This document shows, piece after piece, positions 33,401 to 45,689 of a DNA stretch of 64,000 nt. Position 1 is the stretch's first letter. Each line of letters opens with the position of its first letter. Position numbers and translations under genes: made by a program. The notes beneath the pieces were generated by a model. That model worked only from the letters and a program-made list of their open reading frames with translations. It searched no databases and had not been told where the DNA came from. The stretch is from Hyperoodon ampullatus (lineage: Eukaryota; Chordata; Mammalia; Artiodactyla; Ziphiidae), in the NCBI GenBank assembly GCA_949752795.1, contig OX457075.1:2666001-2730000 (forward strand), given 5' to 3'.

Positions 33401-36400
33401 GTTGCCTACTCTACCAGAGAGGCCCAACTATAATACTACCAGGATCCTTTCCCTTTCCCTGAACTGAAGTGTTAAGTACATTGTTATAAAAGTCCTCTGA
33501 AGTTTGGAGATGTTTCTGGAAATTAGGGAATGGTGCTGACTCCTTACCTAGATATTTTTGATGGTGAGTGGCTGATCGGTACCTAGGCCAGGAGAGTGAC
33601 AGGGGTCCACAGTGTGGAGCACGCTTAGGAAAGGGAAAGAGAGGACGTGGCCATCCCAGTTCTCCAGGGCTTTGGGGATCAAGGCAAAAACCCAGCTGGT
33701 TTCTGTGACCCAAGTGAGGTTAACTGAGGGATAGGAGCCCAGAGCTTGCCCTTGTGATCACTCTGCAAAGCAGAGCTGCGGGGCCTGAAAGGATACAGCG
33801 CGTACTGAGGGCAGAAGCCATAGGGAAGTTTGACTACCCTCCAATGGTCTTCTGGTTTAGCTGTATTGGAGCTGAATGCTGACCATGAACACTCTGTATG
33901 CCACCTACACTGAAATCTCCATGTTAGCAGAGACCATTAAAAACAGAATAATCGAGGTCTAAGTCCTGAGCGCGTCCTCCACCCAGGTGGCATCCAGCTG
34001 TGGCCGAGTCTGCGTCATTGTGCCGGGAGCTAGACCAGGGAATGGCACCAGAGCAGGGGCCAAGAAAGGAGTGGCCATACCCAGGGTGCTAGATTCTGTA
34101 GACCACCATCAGCCTCGTAAGATGGTCCCCTGCCCTCCAGCTCTATTGCTGCTTCTGTAGACAGTGCAGCTCAAAGGAAAAACAGGACCAGGTAAGCAGG
34201 GCATGCCAAGCTCGGCAACCGTCTATTTCCAACACAGAGCAGCAGCTGCTCCAGAACAGAAAACTAGCCTGAGCAGGATGGCGAGAGACTGAAGCTCTTA
34301 GAAAAGTCTAGGGTTTAAACCAGTATCAGATGGGACTGAGGTATTTTATTCAATGAGATGAAACGGACCCTTCCCCACCTGCCCCAGTACCTAGGGAGAT
34401 TATGAGAGCAAGCTGATGATCAGGTATTCAAAACCATTAAAAATGTGCTGTGTTTGTGTAGTGCTGAGTTGAGACTTTCAATCACTCCCACGACAGAAAG
34501 CAGAAAGGTTCGGGAAGAGATTCTGGAGAAAACAAAAAGCGAGAGATGGGAAAGAAATGACAAGTCATGGAAAGTGCCAGGCTTTCCTTTCTATTGGATC
34601 ATCTTCCTCTTCTCCAGCCTGCCCAAGTCCCCTGCAGCTCTCTGTGACCGGCCTCCCGTCCAGGGTACCCGCCCAGTCGACTTCTGTCTCCTATAACCAT
34701 GGAAATTTCTGACCTTGCTCTGTGCCCAGCCCCGCATCCCAAGCCACTGCCTTGAGAACCGATGGAAGAGCAAGTCTACGTGGGCTGCTGTCGCACCTGT
34801 GCTTGATGTGAGTGCTTTTGACCAGAGGAGCCCTAAATGTAGCTGACTTTTAGGTGAGAGCCTCTATATTGTAGATGATGCTTGGAGGGCCCTGACTCCC
34901 TGCAACGTCAGGTTTTGTGGAGGTGGGGTTTGTCTTCCTCCTTATTTGCGAATAATGGCAGGTGAAGGAAGTGCGCGCATTTTGAAGTTTGGGGATTTAA
35001 GGAATATGTGTTTCAGGTGACTAGAGGAAAAGTTTTAAAAAACACTGTAAAATTTGAATTTCCAAGAAGTGTAGGAATATCTATATAGAGATTTTGCTGT
35101 CACTACCTCTCATTTATCAATATATGGAAAACTGCAGCTTCACGTGTAGGATTACTAATTCCTTGTGGCTGTCATCATGAGACCTGGATCTTCATATGCA
35201 ACTCAACATCAGCCTATTAGTACAACCAGCAGAGCTTACCAGTGTCACATACGTGTCCATACTGAAGCCCCACTGACCATCGTCTCATCTCACTGCTATT
35301 TTTCACTGCTAAGATGGAATTCTGCTTTATGATATCCTCAACTATAAAGTCAACTAAAGGAGGAAAGAGGGACATGACATGTGATACACGGAAGCAACAG
35401 GCCTGCAAGGGCCTGAGGCTGAGGAATGGCAGGTGGCTCAGAGGTGCCCACCCTGGTGTCTAGATGGCTCTTTGGCAAGGTGACAACTGCCCTTAGCTGA
35501 AGGCTCCTGGCTTCTACCTTCTCTGACTGGCCCTTTCTTTGGCCCCTTTCAATCATCCACAAAGCATAGTAGGGCACATTCATCAGCCTGGGTTTCCTCC
35601 ATAGCCTTGGCAGGCTTCCCAGACATCAGCCAGGTGCATGCCTCCCACCAGTGGCATCTGCTCATGCCCCATTTGTCCTCAGCGCTTCCCAGTTTCCCAT
35701 CACAACAGAGAACTTCCTAAATGAAATAAGTGAAATCATAGTTGGCAGTCTTTATAAATAAACACACATGACCACACCACACTTACAAAACAAACAAGCC
35801 AAAGAGATGATAGAGTAATCTAATTGGTCAAGAGCCTTACAGCTAGAGAATATTTTAGAAAATAAAAAAAAAAGAACATGGCCAATAACTTAATCATTGG
35901 CAGCAAGACGAAATTAACAAAATGTCTCAACCAACAAGTATGTTAGATAGTAAATACTGGGCTTCAATCAGGAGGAGAAAGGTATTACTATTGTGTTTGT
36001 CTGCTGGTGAATTTGTTAAATATGCATTAAAAACATCACTTTGCAGATTTTACACACATGGCTAACCCAGCTTAGAATGTTCTCCTTCTTCTTATCCCTT
36101 ATTTTAAACACCTCTTCCTTCAAACTCATGTCCCATCTCCTCCCCAAACTTGCCAATAACTGATAACTCCTTCCCCCATCCTGGATAAGATTCACCACAT
36201 CCAGTGATATTTGCAGACCTACACGCCTAACTTGCCCTCTAAGTGCCTTTTGTACATCCAAGGCACAAATAAACTCAATCAATTGTTAAATATTCAAGCT
36301 TGTGGCTACACGATGTATCTCTCTCAGTAGACAACTGGAAAGAAAATGAAAGTGCTGATTCCTCTAGATGTAGAGGGGCCCTCGAATGGCAGAAGTGGAG

Positions 36401-36610
36401 GGGACAGTTAATGTACTGAATCTTCCAGTGCTGCCTTGAGCTGCGCTGAGGTGGTCCTCGCACTGCGCTGGTGGTTGGGGGAGGAGGATGAGTAAACCGT
36501 GGCCTGTTTCCTCAGATGCAGCAAGAGACCACTGTTTCCCCAGCTTCACCCCTTATGCACCATCTGCCCAATTTTTGTTGCATAGGAATAATATCTGTTC
36601 AATTCCTAAT
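33401..36610. other. Single-copy sequence
   Basis: No gene is recognised in about 3.2 kb. Short open frames (such as 34445-34696) have no recognisable domains. A weak LINE-2-like segment may lie at 36060-36290 in CT-rich sequence. Confidence 0.35.
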
Positions 36611-36624
36611 GTTTTTTAACTTAG

Positions 36625-36901
36625 TTTTTTTTTAAGATTTATTTACTACTTATTTATTTATTTTTGGCTGTTTTGGGTCTTAGTTGCAGCATGCGGAATT
36701 TTCGTTGCAGCGCACAGGCTTCTCTCTAGTTGTGGCGTAGGGTTTTTCTCTCTCTAGTTGAGGCGTGCGAGCTCAGTAGTTGTGGTGCGCAGGCTTAGTT
36801 GCTCCGCAGCATGTGGGATCTTAGTTCCCGACCAGGAATCGAACCCACGTCCCCTGCATTGGAAGGCGGATTCTTTATCACTGGACCACCAGGGCAGTCC
36901 C
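36625..36901 (-). mobile_element. Older CHR-type SINE
   Basis: TTTATTTTTGGCTGTTTTGG at the tail side and GGACCACCAGGGCAGTCCC at the head. The body uses GTCCCCTGCATTGGAAGGCG, a marker shared with the older elements at 17766 and 55125. A short TSD, TAACTTAG/TAACTTAA, lies at 36617-36624 and 36902-36909. Confidence 0.85.
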
Positions 36902-37618
36902 TAACTTAAATAGTTTTAAAAGGAATCTTTAGAATTATTATCAATAAATGGCAAACCAGTATCATTTTCTGTAAGTAGAAGGTATATACAAATATTCTTT
37001 AAAAAACATAACTTCTAAAAATAAAAATAGTAAAATTGTGTTACTACCTAAGGTCCACACTTTTGGGAAACATTATATTACATCAAAATCCATATTGACC
37101 AGTAAGATAGATTAGCCTATATTTCACATAGATATTACTGTATACATATGTTAGGACCCACCTTTGAAAAATCAACCTTTTCAAGAAGTCATGTTTATTT
37201 GATTTGATCTGTTTTGCCCCAAATGCAGGAGAAAAGAAAATTTGCTACCATTCAAAATTAGTCAAGAAAAAAGTCTATTAGCCCTACAAAAGTAAACATG
37301 CTAATAGGTATTCAGCAAAAAACAAAACTAAGACATCAAGTAGAAAACATGTGTGAGACAGTTAGACTTGAAGGATTCCAAATTAGCTTTAAAAGGCAGA
37401 GAAAAACAGCACTAATTCCTGGCTGGCACTTTATTTAAACTTTGTTAAAATCAGAGCTGACAGTTCTATTAACTCTGAGAGATACTGCTATTTCTCTATA
37501 GATAAAACATTGTAGTTTCTGACACAGGAAAAATCAAGTGTTTATTAATCTGAATATTTTTAAATTGGGCATTCTAGTTAGCTGACTTTAATTATAGCTT
37601 ACCAAGGGTAAACCAGAA

Positions 37619-37727
37619 AATATTTTAATTTTAAAAATATTAAAATTCATTATTAAATGAATTTTAATATGCCTTCATATTTTCAAAAGTCATTATCAAA
37701 AATAACTTTTGAAAATATGAAGGCATA
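37619..37727. repeat. Cluster of three overlapping perfect hairpins
   Basis: An 8-bp stem (37619-37626 with 37634-37641), a 14-bp stem (37637-37650 with 37657-37670, 6-nt loop) and a 23-bp stem (37668-37690 with 37705-37727, 14-nt loop) all have perfectly complementary arms. The first two share bases and so do the last two, so they cannot all form at once. No transposon family is recognised. Confidence 0.95.
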
Positions 37728-37827
37728 ATTTCTGTCAGAGTTAGCACAGAATAGCAAATGTAAGTAACGTTTCTTTGATGATTTGTGATGTTGTGGTGCC
37801 CCAGGCTAAATCATTTTCAATGATTTC

Positions 37828-38040
37828 TGTTTCCTGAGCACCTGTTCTGAGTGGCCCTCTGCTTTACCCATGTGATCCCATTCTGCTCTTCCCACATTAC
37901 AGAGAGACAGGTGCGATGACCCCCTTTGTGCAGATGAATGAATTGAACCATCGAAAAATGAAATAACTCATCTGGAGACAAAACAGTGAGCATAACGAGG
38001 ACTCTCAGACACACCCATCTGATTTCCAAGTTCACAATAC
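37828..38040 (-). repeat. MIR SINE
   Basis: TTTCCTGAGCACCTGTTCTG, then ACATTACAGAGAGACAGGTG, GTGCAGATGAATGAATTGAA and TCTGATTTCCAAGTTCAC follow a diverged reverse-oriented MIR. Confidence 0.6.
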
Positions 38041-38250
38041 CAAGTGTAGCAGAACAGGTGCGCCCGGAATCCTGGCCTAAGGTGCACCATCAACGTGAGA
38101 GTCATTCGTCTTAAAATGTTTGAGTTGGGTTTTATTTTTCTTTTAACCCGTTATAACCTGGCAATTTCCCATAAGCCTTAGATACAATACAAAAAGTAAT
38201 TCAAGTTAATTGAGAACTCCAGGTAGCGGAACTCTAGTTAATTAAGTTTT

Positions 38251-38471
38251 GTTGTTTTTTTTGTTTTTTTGGTTTTTTTGCGGTACGCGGGCCTCTCACC
38301 GCTATGGCCTCTCCCGCTGCGGAGCACAGGCTCCGGACGCGCAGGCCCAGCGGCCACAGCTCATGGGCCCAGCCGCTCCGCGGCATGTGGGATCTTCCCC
38401 GACTGGGGCACGAACCCGTGTCCCCTGCATCGGCAGGCGGACTCTCAACCACTGCGCCACCAGGGAAGCCC
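38251..38471 (-). mobile_element. CHR-type SINE, short type A
   Basis: T-rich tail with G interruptions, GCGGTACGCGGGCC, and head CCAGGGAAGCCC. Only a short TSD, AAGTTTT, is visible at 38244-38250 and 38472-38478. Confidence 0.93.
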
Positions 38472-38479
38472 AAGTTTTA

Positions 38480-39411
38480 ATAGCATATAATTCCTAATAA
38501 TTAAAGATGCTTTTATGTGCACCCAGATAAAGTAATATTGGACATGGTCATGCTTATATTGCTTCTCTTGAAGTTAAGGTGGAAACGCTTTAATAACACT
38601 GGAGGAATCTAAACGCAGCCCAGCAGACCCTTCTCCTGAATGTTTTGAAGTCATCCTGAGCCAAGACATGTCCAGGTTAACCCTGTAGAACCGCTCACAG
38701 TGTCAGGACGAAAAGTCCTCCTCCCACCGTTATAATATTTCCTCATTATTTCTACATTTCCCCTAAGCATGTGATTCCAAGAATGGAGGAATATAACCTG
38801 CTAGAATCAATGCCTTTGTGACTGTGGCTAGAATCATTCTATCATTAAAACAGTGAACATCTACTATTATTGCCACCTGATTGAACACCAGGTGGAACTG
38901 CATTAAAATCATTATAGAGTTTTCTCACTTAAGGCTTATCAGAAAATTAGATTATGCAAGCCCTCCCACTTCTGAGGAAATTTTACTTTAAGGAGATTTT
39001 ACTTCTCACAAACTCTAGTAACCTCTGACTGTGTATGAAGCATTCCGTCTGCCTCTTTCCTGAATTAGAAAAAAGCTGTTCCTTCAGAAGCATGTTACTA
39101 TCTGAAGGACAAACGGACAACGTGGCTATTGGAGCTTCCTTGCAGCGTCAGCTCACAAAGCCCACGAGGTGGCACGGGACCTGCCCCAGCCTTTGCCCCC
39201 GGCTCATCCAGCTTCCTTCCTACCAGTCGGCCGAGACTGGGGTACAGCTTCCTGCACCCACATGCAGGGCTATCTCCAACTAGCTGTGAGGGCATGGTTG
39301 TCACCGCTTGTGCCTTGATTTCTTTTGTCTGGGAGTAGAAACAATAATAGACCCTACTTGATGGGGTTCTTATGAAGACTGAATGGAATACTGAACATAA
39401 CATGATGACAT
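38480..39411. other. Single-copy sequence
   Basis: No gene or repeat is recognised. The antisense 172-residue frame at 39098-39616 is produced largely by the SINE that follows. Confidence 0.35.
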
Positions 39412-39424
39412 ATAAAACGGGCTC

Positions 39425-39635
39425 GGGCTTCCCTGGTGGCGCAGTGGTTGAGAGTCCGCCTGCCGATGCAGGGGACGCAGGTTCGTGCCCCGGTCCGGGA
39501 AGATCCCACATGCCGCAGAGCAGCTGGGCCCGTGAGCCATGGCCGCTGAGCCTGCGCGTCCGGAGCCTGTGCTCCGCAACGGGAGAGGCCACAACAGTGA
39601 GAGGCCTGCATACCACAAAAAATAATAATAAATAA
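39425..39635 (+). mobile_element. CHR-type SINE, short type A
   Basis: Head GGGCTTCCCTGGTGGCGCAG and an (AAT)n(AAAT)n tail. The perfect 13-bp TSD ATAAAACGGGCTC lies at 39412-39424 and 39636-39648. The perfect duplicate marks it as one of the youngest insertions here. Confidence 0.96.
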
Positions 39636-39784
39636 ATAAAACGGGCTCAATATATGTTAGCTCTTATTATTAACCTGGAGAGTTCCTCCTGGCAGGCAGC
39701 TTTTCCTACCCACTCAAACCAGGTAGGGTGCTCCTACTACACATTGCTACAGCATCCTGACCTTCCTTGTAACATTTGTTATAC

Positions 39785-39935
39785 TTTTAATCCCCTATTC
39801 AATGCCTGTCTTCTCAGTTAGATGCTAGATTATACACACCACAAGGGCAGGTCTGTCTTTTTTTTTTTTTTTTTTTAATTCCCTGGTGTCTAGCACAGAG
39901 CCTGAAACTGAATATTTGTTAAATGAGTGAAAGTT
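39785..39935 (+). repeat. LINE-2 3' end with internal poly(T)
   Basis: CACCACAAGGGCAGGTCTGTC, a T20 run, then CCTGGTGTCTAGCACAGAGCC and AATATTTGTTAAATGAGTG. The T run interrupts an otherwise normal LINE-2 end. Confidence 0.75.
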
Positions 39936-41880
39936 GATTGCTGAAGCTGTAAAACTAATGGGTTCTTTGGACAGACATTCAACTATCAGTTTTTAAAATT
40001 GGTCAATCTGTAGGAACTAGGAATTGAGAGAAATTGGTATTGTGCCACACCTCAGTTTGAGACATAATTCAGAAGGAAAATAATAATAACAGTAGTGGTA
40101 CCCAAGGTTCCTGTCCCCTCTTTGTTTTATAGTGTATTCATACCTATTACCCCATCTCAGAGGCTCAAAGAATACGAAAGTTGGAAGAAACTCCAGAGCC
40201 ATCTCATTCAAAGCTTCATGTGAGAGATAAGGAAACAGAAGGCCGTCATTTACCCAGAGTCACAGCATCCTCCAAAACGCCTCCTACAGAAAGAGCACCA
40301 GGAAAGCCCTTGGACTCTGACCATGTGTTCTATGAGCTCAAAAGCTTGAATCATAACTTGTGAGGGGATAAAAAATTGCACAAAAATGGGCAGATGGAAC
40401 TAGAAGATGGAAATACAATCGGATGGTGCAGACAAGGGGTGATGCTCAAGGCCCAGGGTGGGAGCTTTGTCTTATGCTGAAGTGGACCACAGCCCCCAGG
40501 GCCATGCAGGCAAGAGCTGCTCCAGAGGGACCCACAGCAGATGCGGATGGGTGACTGATCTCCCCCATATGAGCCAATAGGTGACAGTTGGGCTTATCGG
40601 CTCGGCGCACTGTGCACCGTCTAGCTGGCTTGGAGCAGCATGCCTGGCATTCTGTCTCTCTGTCCACTGCAGATACCTTCCTTTAGCTTCCCAAGGTGGA
40701 ACACCCAGGGGTCCGAAGGAAAATCCCTCCATCATTTGGCACGTGGGAAATGCTTTCTGATAATGATGTGGAAGAGAATGGTCTTCCACATGCCTGAAAG
40801 TTCAGTCCAGTTCATCTGCCCACACACTGGGAATACAGGACTGCCCAGTCCCCTGATTTTGACTCCTGTGCAGCCTGCATATGGGGGATACCTACCTAGC
40901 AGAGGCCCCAGGACACCTGAGCAGAGTGGGTAGCCCAGGGGGATGCTTAGTAATAGCAGAGTTGAAATGGCGGGGAGCTAAGGTCAGGGACTTTTTAAAA
41001 ATAAAGTCAGACTCAGAGAGTCTTTAATTCTCACTTTAATCTTCCTTCTTGACAGCAAGTGGAAGGCGGGCGAAGTGTCTCAGTGCAACAACACACAGAC
41101 CGCTGGGAACTGGCGTGCTGTGACTGTGAGGACTATGCTGGCACTCTCTCCTGGGCACCGTTGCTTCCTCTCAGGGGATGGTCTGGGTGGGTGAGCATTC
41201 CAGGAAGTCTTTCCCACCGTCCCTATCGCTGTCCTGGGTTCCCTCCCCCAAACCCTTGTTACGCTTCATAATTGTATAGAAATGTCTAAGTTTCCATCAT
41301 ATCCACCCCACAGCTCTGAGGGGGACATTTCACACACCCTGAATTAATATCAAGCTAACGTTGGGCAAGTTGTTCTAAACGGTCTAAACTCAGCAAAAGA
41401 ATAGCCACCTGGCATCCATAATCATTTACTTTCAGCAGCTTGAATGCAAATGTCATTAAATGTTTACAGTGGTTGCAGTGAATGCCATGCATTTTCATCT
41501 GTAGTTTCAAAGATTTACACAGGGGAGTTTTTCAATTTGATGTGAACGATAAATCTTATACATCCTCTGGGACCTACTGGCCTATAAAAACTGATTGAAG
41601 CAGTTTCCACAAGGGCTTAGCCTGCTTGAAATAACTTGAGAACAAAGCTTCATTCTTCCTACGGGGAAGGAAAAGGGAATAGGAGAATAGGATGAGGGGG
41701 CCAGCCAAGAGCCAGTCAACCAGGCTCAGCGGAAGTGCTTGAGCAGAAGCTGTACTTGTGCAAAATTCAACCAAGTGTGCACACGTTAAGTGCAAGTCTG
41801 TGCAAATGTGGATCCCACCTTCAAGCAAAGGAGGTAAGGTTTATAGTAAATACTTGGATCTGAGTTGCAACTAACAGGGC
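39936..41880. other. Single-copy sequence
   Basis: No gene is recognised. A short segment near 40160-40280 (GTTGGAAGAAACTCCAGAGCC, GATAAGGAAACAGAAGGCC) resembles an ancient mammalian repeat. The stretch 41390-41600 is repeat-free and could be a conserved non-coding element. Confidence 0.35.
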
Positions 41881-41884
41881 CATC

Positions 41885-42065
41885 TATCATGATAATACCT
41901 ATAATTTAGGCCTTTATCTCCTTTGTGCAGGAACCATGCTAAGTGCTGATATCTACTATAAAAAGGATGCTGACAGCAACGGAGGGCACAAAGAAAGTGA
42001 GGCTCGGAAAAGCTAAGTCATTTGCCCAAGCAAGGCCTCTTAGCTAATGGGCCTTCAACACCAGA
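41885..42065 (-). repeat. MIR SINE fragment
   Basis: GCAGGAACCATGCTAAGTGC, AGTGAGGCTCGGAAAAGC and CATTTGCCCAAGCAAGGC match reverse-oriented MIR. Confidence 0.65.
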
Positions 42066-42269
42066 CCCAACTCCAAACAAGTGTTGCTGTATAAAATACA
42101 GGACACCGCTTAAGACTGAATTTCGGATAAACAACAAATAATTGTACTAAAAAGTATGTCCCAAATATTGCTATTTTTATTTGCTAAATTTGGCAACCCT
42201 TCTCCAAATCTCATCCTTTGAAGCTATTTGTATGGAATTCTGGTTAGGAGTGAAATGATCTATTGCCTA

Positions 42270-43060
42270 TATGTGATATTGTGATTTATAGTAAGAAATA
42301 TGTCTTTGGTCTTGTCCTGTTTCTGGCCCAGGGCTCCTAAAACCCTTGGAATTTCCTAAGATAAGATCCAAGGAGGTGTCTTTTGTTATGTTATTGAGGT
42401 GACTTGGGGGAGGCTCCTAAAGAAGGGGGCTGGTGCCAGAGGAACCTCTTCTCTCTCCATCAGAGTTGAAACTTTCAGTCCCTCCCCGCCACCCCATCTA
42501 GGGAGGGAGAGGGGCTGGCGATGGAGTTCAATCAATGATTAATCAATTATACCCGTGTAATGAAGCCACCATAAACCCCCAAAAGGACTGGGTTCAGAGA
42601 GCTTCCATGTTGGTGAACACCCGGAGATTCCGGGGAGTGGTGCCCAGAGAGATCATGGAAGCCCCATGCCCTTTCTCCAGACTGTCCTCTCTGCATCTCT
42701 TCCACCTGGATGTCCCTGAGTTATCTCCTTTATAATAAACTGACGATCTAGTAAGTAGAATGCTTCTCTAAGTTCTCTGACCCACTTGAGCAAGTTAACT
42801 GAACCTGAGGAGGGGCCCTCTGGAACCTCCCATCTGTAGCCGGTGGGTCAGAAGCACCAGTGACAGTCTAGCCCTGTGACTGATGTTTGAAAAGGGGGAA
42901 GGGACAGTCTTATAGGACCGAGCCCTTAACCTCTGGGATCTGACGCCATCTCCTCGTCGGTAGTGTCAGAATTGAATTGAACTGTAGGACACCCAGCTGG
43001 TGTCTGAGAATTGCTTGGTGGTGCGGGAAAAACCTCTGCAGGGTGGAATTTGGAGCGGAA
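42270..43060 (+). mobile_element. Solitary LTR of an old endogenous retrovirus
   Basis: A chain of phrases I recognise from a common mammalian LTR: CAGGGCTCCTAAAACCCTTG, GTTATTGAGGTGACTTGGG, GTAATGAAGCCACCATAAAC, TCCTTTATAATAAACTGACG (a polyadenylation-like AATAAA), GTGGGTCAGAAGCACCAGTG and ACACCCAGCTGGTGTCTGAG. The family name is not certain and the ends are approximate. No internal viral genes flank it. Confidence 0.75.
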
Positions 43061-43178
43061 GTAGGCCATAGTAAAATAGGTGCTCCAGCCCTATTTTGGA
43101 TGAATCGTGGTAGCTGCAAGAGGCATAAGACTTAGACAAAATTGTCATGTAGATGATATTTGTTTTGAATATTTGTTC

Positions 43179-43570
43179 TGTTAAACACAAGGCAACAGGC
43201 CCCAAATGGAATTACTTCTGCTGAGCTTCACATCACCAAACCCAGGCTTAACTCTACTACAGTTTCAGCCTCTCCCAGGAATGGAGTCTTAAACCCGTCC
43301 ATCAGGATCACCTGCTCAGCACTAGTGAGGTCGTCTGCCTGATAGACCCCTGCAGCCCCTACGGGAAAGTGGCCTGACACAAGCACCCCGCTGTTGGCTG
43401 GTATAACTTCCTTGTTCCCACTCCCTTGGGCCTATAAAAGTCTTTCATTTTGTACAGCACCTTGGAGCCCCGTTCTGTCTGCTTAGATGGCATGCTGCCT
43501 GATTCACGAATCATTGAAGAAAACCACTAAGATCTTTAAAATTTACTAAGTTGAATTTTGTTTTTTAACA
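43179..43570 (+). mobile_element. Second solitary LTR with intact TATA box and terminal inverted ends
   Basis: Starts TGTTAA and ends TTAACA (perfect 6-bp inverted ends beginning TG and ending CA), 392 bp in length. CCTATAAAAGTC gives a TATA box at 43433-43440, followed by the R/U5-like GATTCACGAATCATTG and TTGAATTTTGTTTTTTAACA. The usual AATAAA near the R region appears mutated (GAAGAAAAC). No viral genes are present. Confidence 0.75.
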
Positions 43571-44699
43571 GCTCTGAGTGTGGTAAGCCTCACAGTGTTT
43601 AAACCATTCCCCTCAACACCATCAGCAAAATCATTTCAGCATCTGTCCCCCAAATACACATATTTATTTATGATTGATACGTTAATACTCTCATATTAAT
43701 ATATCTTGTACATTTTAAAGCACAAAAGAAAAATGTTAAAGATGAGATATAAAAATATAAGAAGTACCACCTCTTTCTTTCTATACCCAATAGACTGTCC
43801 TGAGCACCCACTTTGGACACTGCTGGACACTCTGGCCCCATCCTTGTCCTGGGCAAGACTCATAAGAACTAAGATTTAGTGAACACCTATGTGTGGTTTT
43901 CTCACTTGGTCCTCGTACCAGTTCACGAGCCCCTATTTGCCTTTGGTGAACACTGGGGTGAGGGGCTACTTCAGAGGCTCAGTGACTCACCGAGTCCCAC
44001 CCTGACCAGCAGAGCTGAGACCTGCAGAGCTGTGTGTGCTCTCTCAGCCGGGCTGCCTGTGAGGGAATTGAGGTGGGAGGCGAGGCAGCTGTACCAGATG
44101 CTGGAAGCTGGGGTGATGCTCCCCCCATTTTACCGAAGAAACTGTGGGTAACATTTGCCTGTTTTAACACAGTTTATATGCTTGTTTTGGAATTTGAGAC
44201 TTGATCCCAGAATCTGTGCTTTTTCCTGCTTTGCTATATATTCTAAGATACCCCGGAACCTGAACCCAAGTATGAATAAAGGTTGGTATTCCCTCCTTAA
44301 AAAAACAATAAATACATAAAAAGGACACTGGAACTAACCAAGCAAACTTAAACCCAGAGACCCACTAGAGCTTTATCCAATACATTTTTGTAAAATCCAA
44401 GTTTTCTTTAACTCTTTTTTTAACTCTAGGTACACCTGGCTGAAGTGTTTTACTTTTAGAATGTGGTCTAACAATGAAAACCTCTTCAAAACATTCCTGA
44501 GTGGCAGAATACTTTATTAACACGCACTTTGCCCAGGGAGGTTTCTGTGTCAGGAGCACAGGTCTCCTCAGGACCCCTCCCTTCGGTTAGACACACTGAA
44601 GAGTGGTAACAAGTGTCTGGGGAGAGGAGGAGAGGATGCTTGTGCCTGGAAAGGGGCAGAAAGAGAATCCTGTGACTCCTGGGGGCGCGGGTGAGGGTG
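43571..44699. other. Unassigned sequence
   Basis: No gene recognised. A MIR-like stretch may occur around 44090-44230. Confidence 0.3.
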
Positions 44700-44712
44700 A
44701 GGGCTGGGGAGT

Positions 44713-44928
44713 ATATTTTTTGTTTTGTTTTGTTTTGCGGTACACGGGCTTCTCACTGTTGTGGCCTCTCCCGTTGCGGAGCACAGGTTACGGATGCACA
44801 GGCTCAGTGGCCATGGCTCACGGGCCCAACTGCTCCGTGGCATGTGGGATCTTCCTGGACCGGGGCACGAACCCGCGTCCTCTGCATCAGCAGGCGGACT
44901 CTCAACCACTGCGCCACCAGGGAAGCTC
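44713..44928 (-). mobile_element. CHR-type SINE, short type A
   Basis: (TTTTG)n tail, GCGGTACACGGGC and head CCAGGGAAGC. The TSD AGGGCTGGGGAGT is perfect at 44700-44712 and 44929-44941. Confidence 0.95.
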
Positions 44929-45489
44929 AGGGCTGGGGAGTTTTAAGCAGGGGAAAAGGGGCGGGAATTAAGGGGAAGCCGTTGTGGTTATGAAGTGGCG
45001 CAGTGAAGCTGTTGGCCAGGGTTTCTCAGGCTTTGCTGTCTTACCTCCCACTTGCTAACCCGTATTCAGGCACATGGCTTTACTCTTCCAACGACAGAGA
45101 GCTCTTTTGCTGTCCTACATTTCTAAGCTTCAACAATTTCCTGTTTCTCAAGGTCCCATCAGTTCTGGATAGTGGGTGATGAAATCATAGTGAATTCAGA
45201 TATTAAGTGTATATATAACAGAATTTATGATTAAACAAAGAAAATATAGCCCTCATCTTTATGGGTGGAGATGGAGGAGGGTATTCAGGCATTCAGAGGG
45301 AAGACCCCACCCCCTATTTCTGTGCTGTCATTCTTCCAGAAGTGCAGAGTCCAGCCCCCAGCCTGGGGCACAGAAGCAGCACAGGGCCTGGGGTGGGACG
45401 CAGTTTGGGGAAAGCTCCAGCAGACAGAGAGCTAATCCAAGCAGGGGTCCCCCAGCATCTGCAAACTCCATGCCAGCCATGGCTCCAAG

Positions 45490-45660
45490 TACTTTCAATG
45501 TTAGTACACACTGAATCCTTACTTTCTATCAGGCAGGTCCTCATTTAACCTCTGGTTTACAGATGAAGAAACGGAGGCACAGAGAGATTCACTCACCAAG
45601 GCCGCCCTGGAGGAAGGGTCAGGCAGAGACGGCCTCTCACCAGAGTCGGGGCCCTGGGGC
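45490..45660 (-). repeat. MIR SINE fragment
   Basis: ACACTGAATCCTTACTTTCT, GTCCTCATTTAACCTCTGG and AGATGAAGAAACGGAGGCAC follow reverse-oriented MIR. Confidence 0.7.
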
Positions 45661-45689
45661 AGCTCTTCAGGGCTGCGCTCATGCTGACC

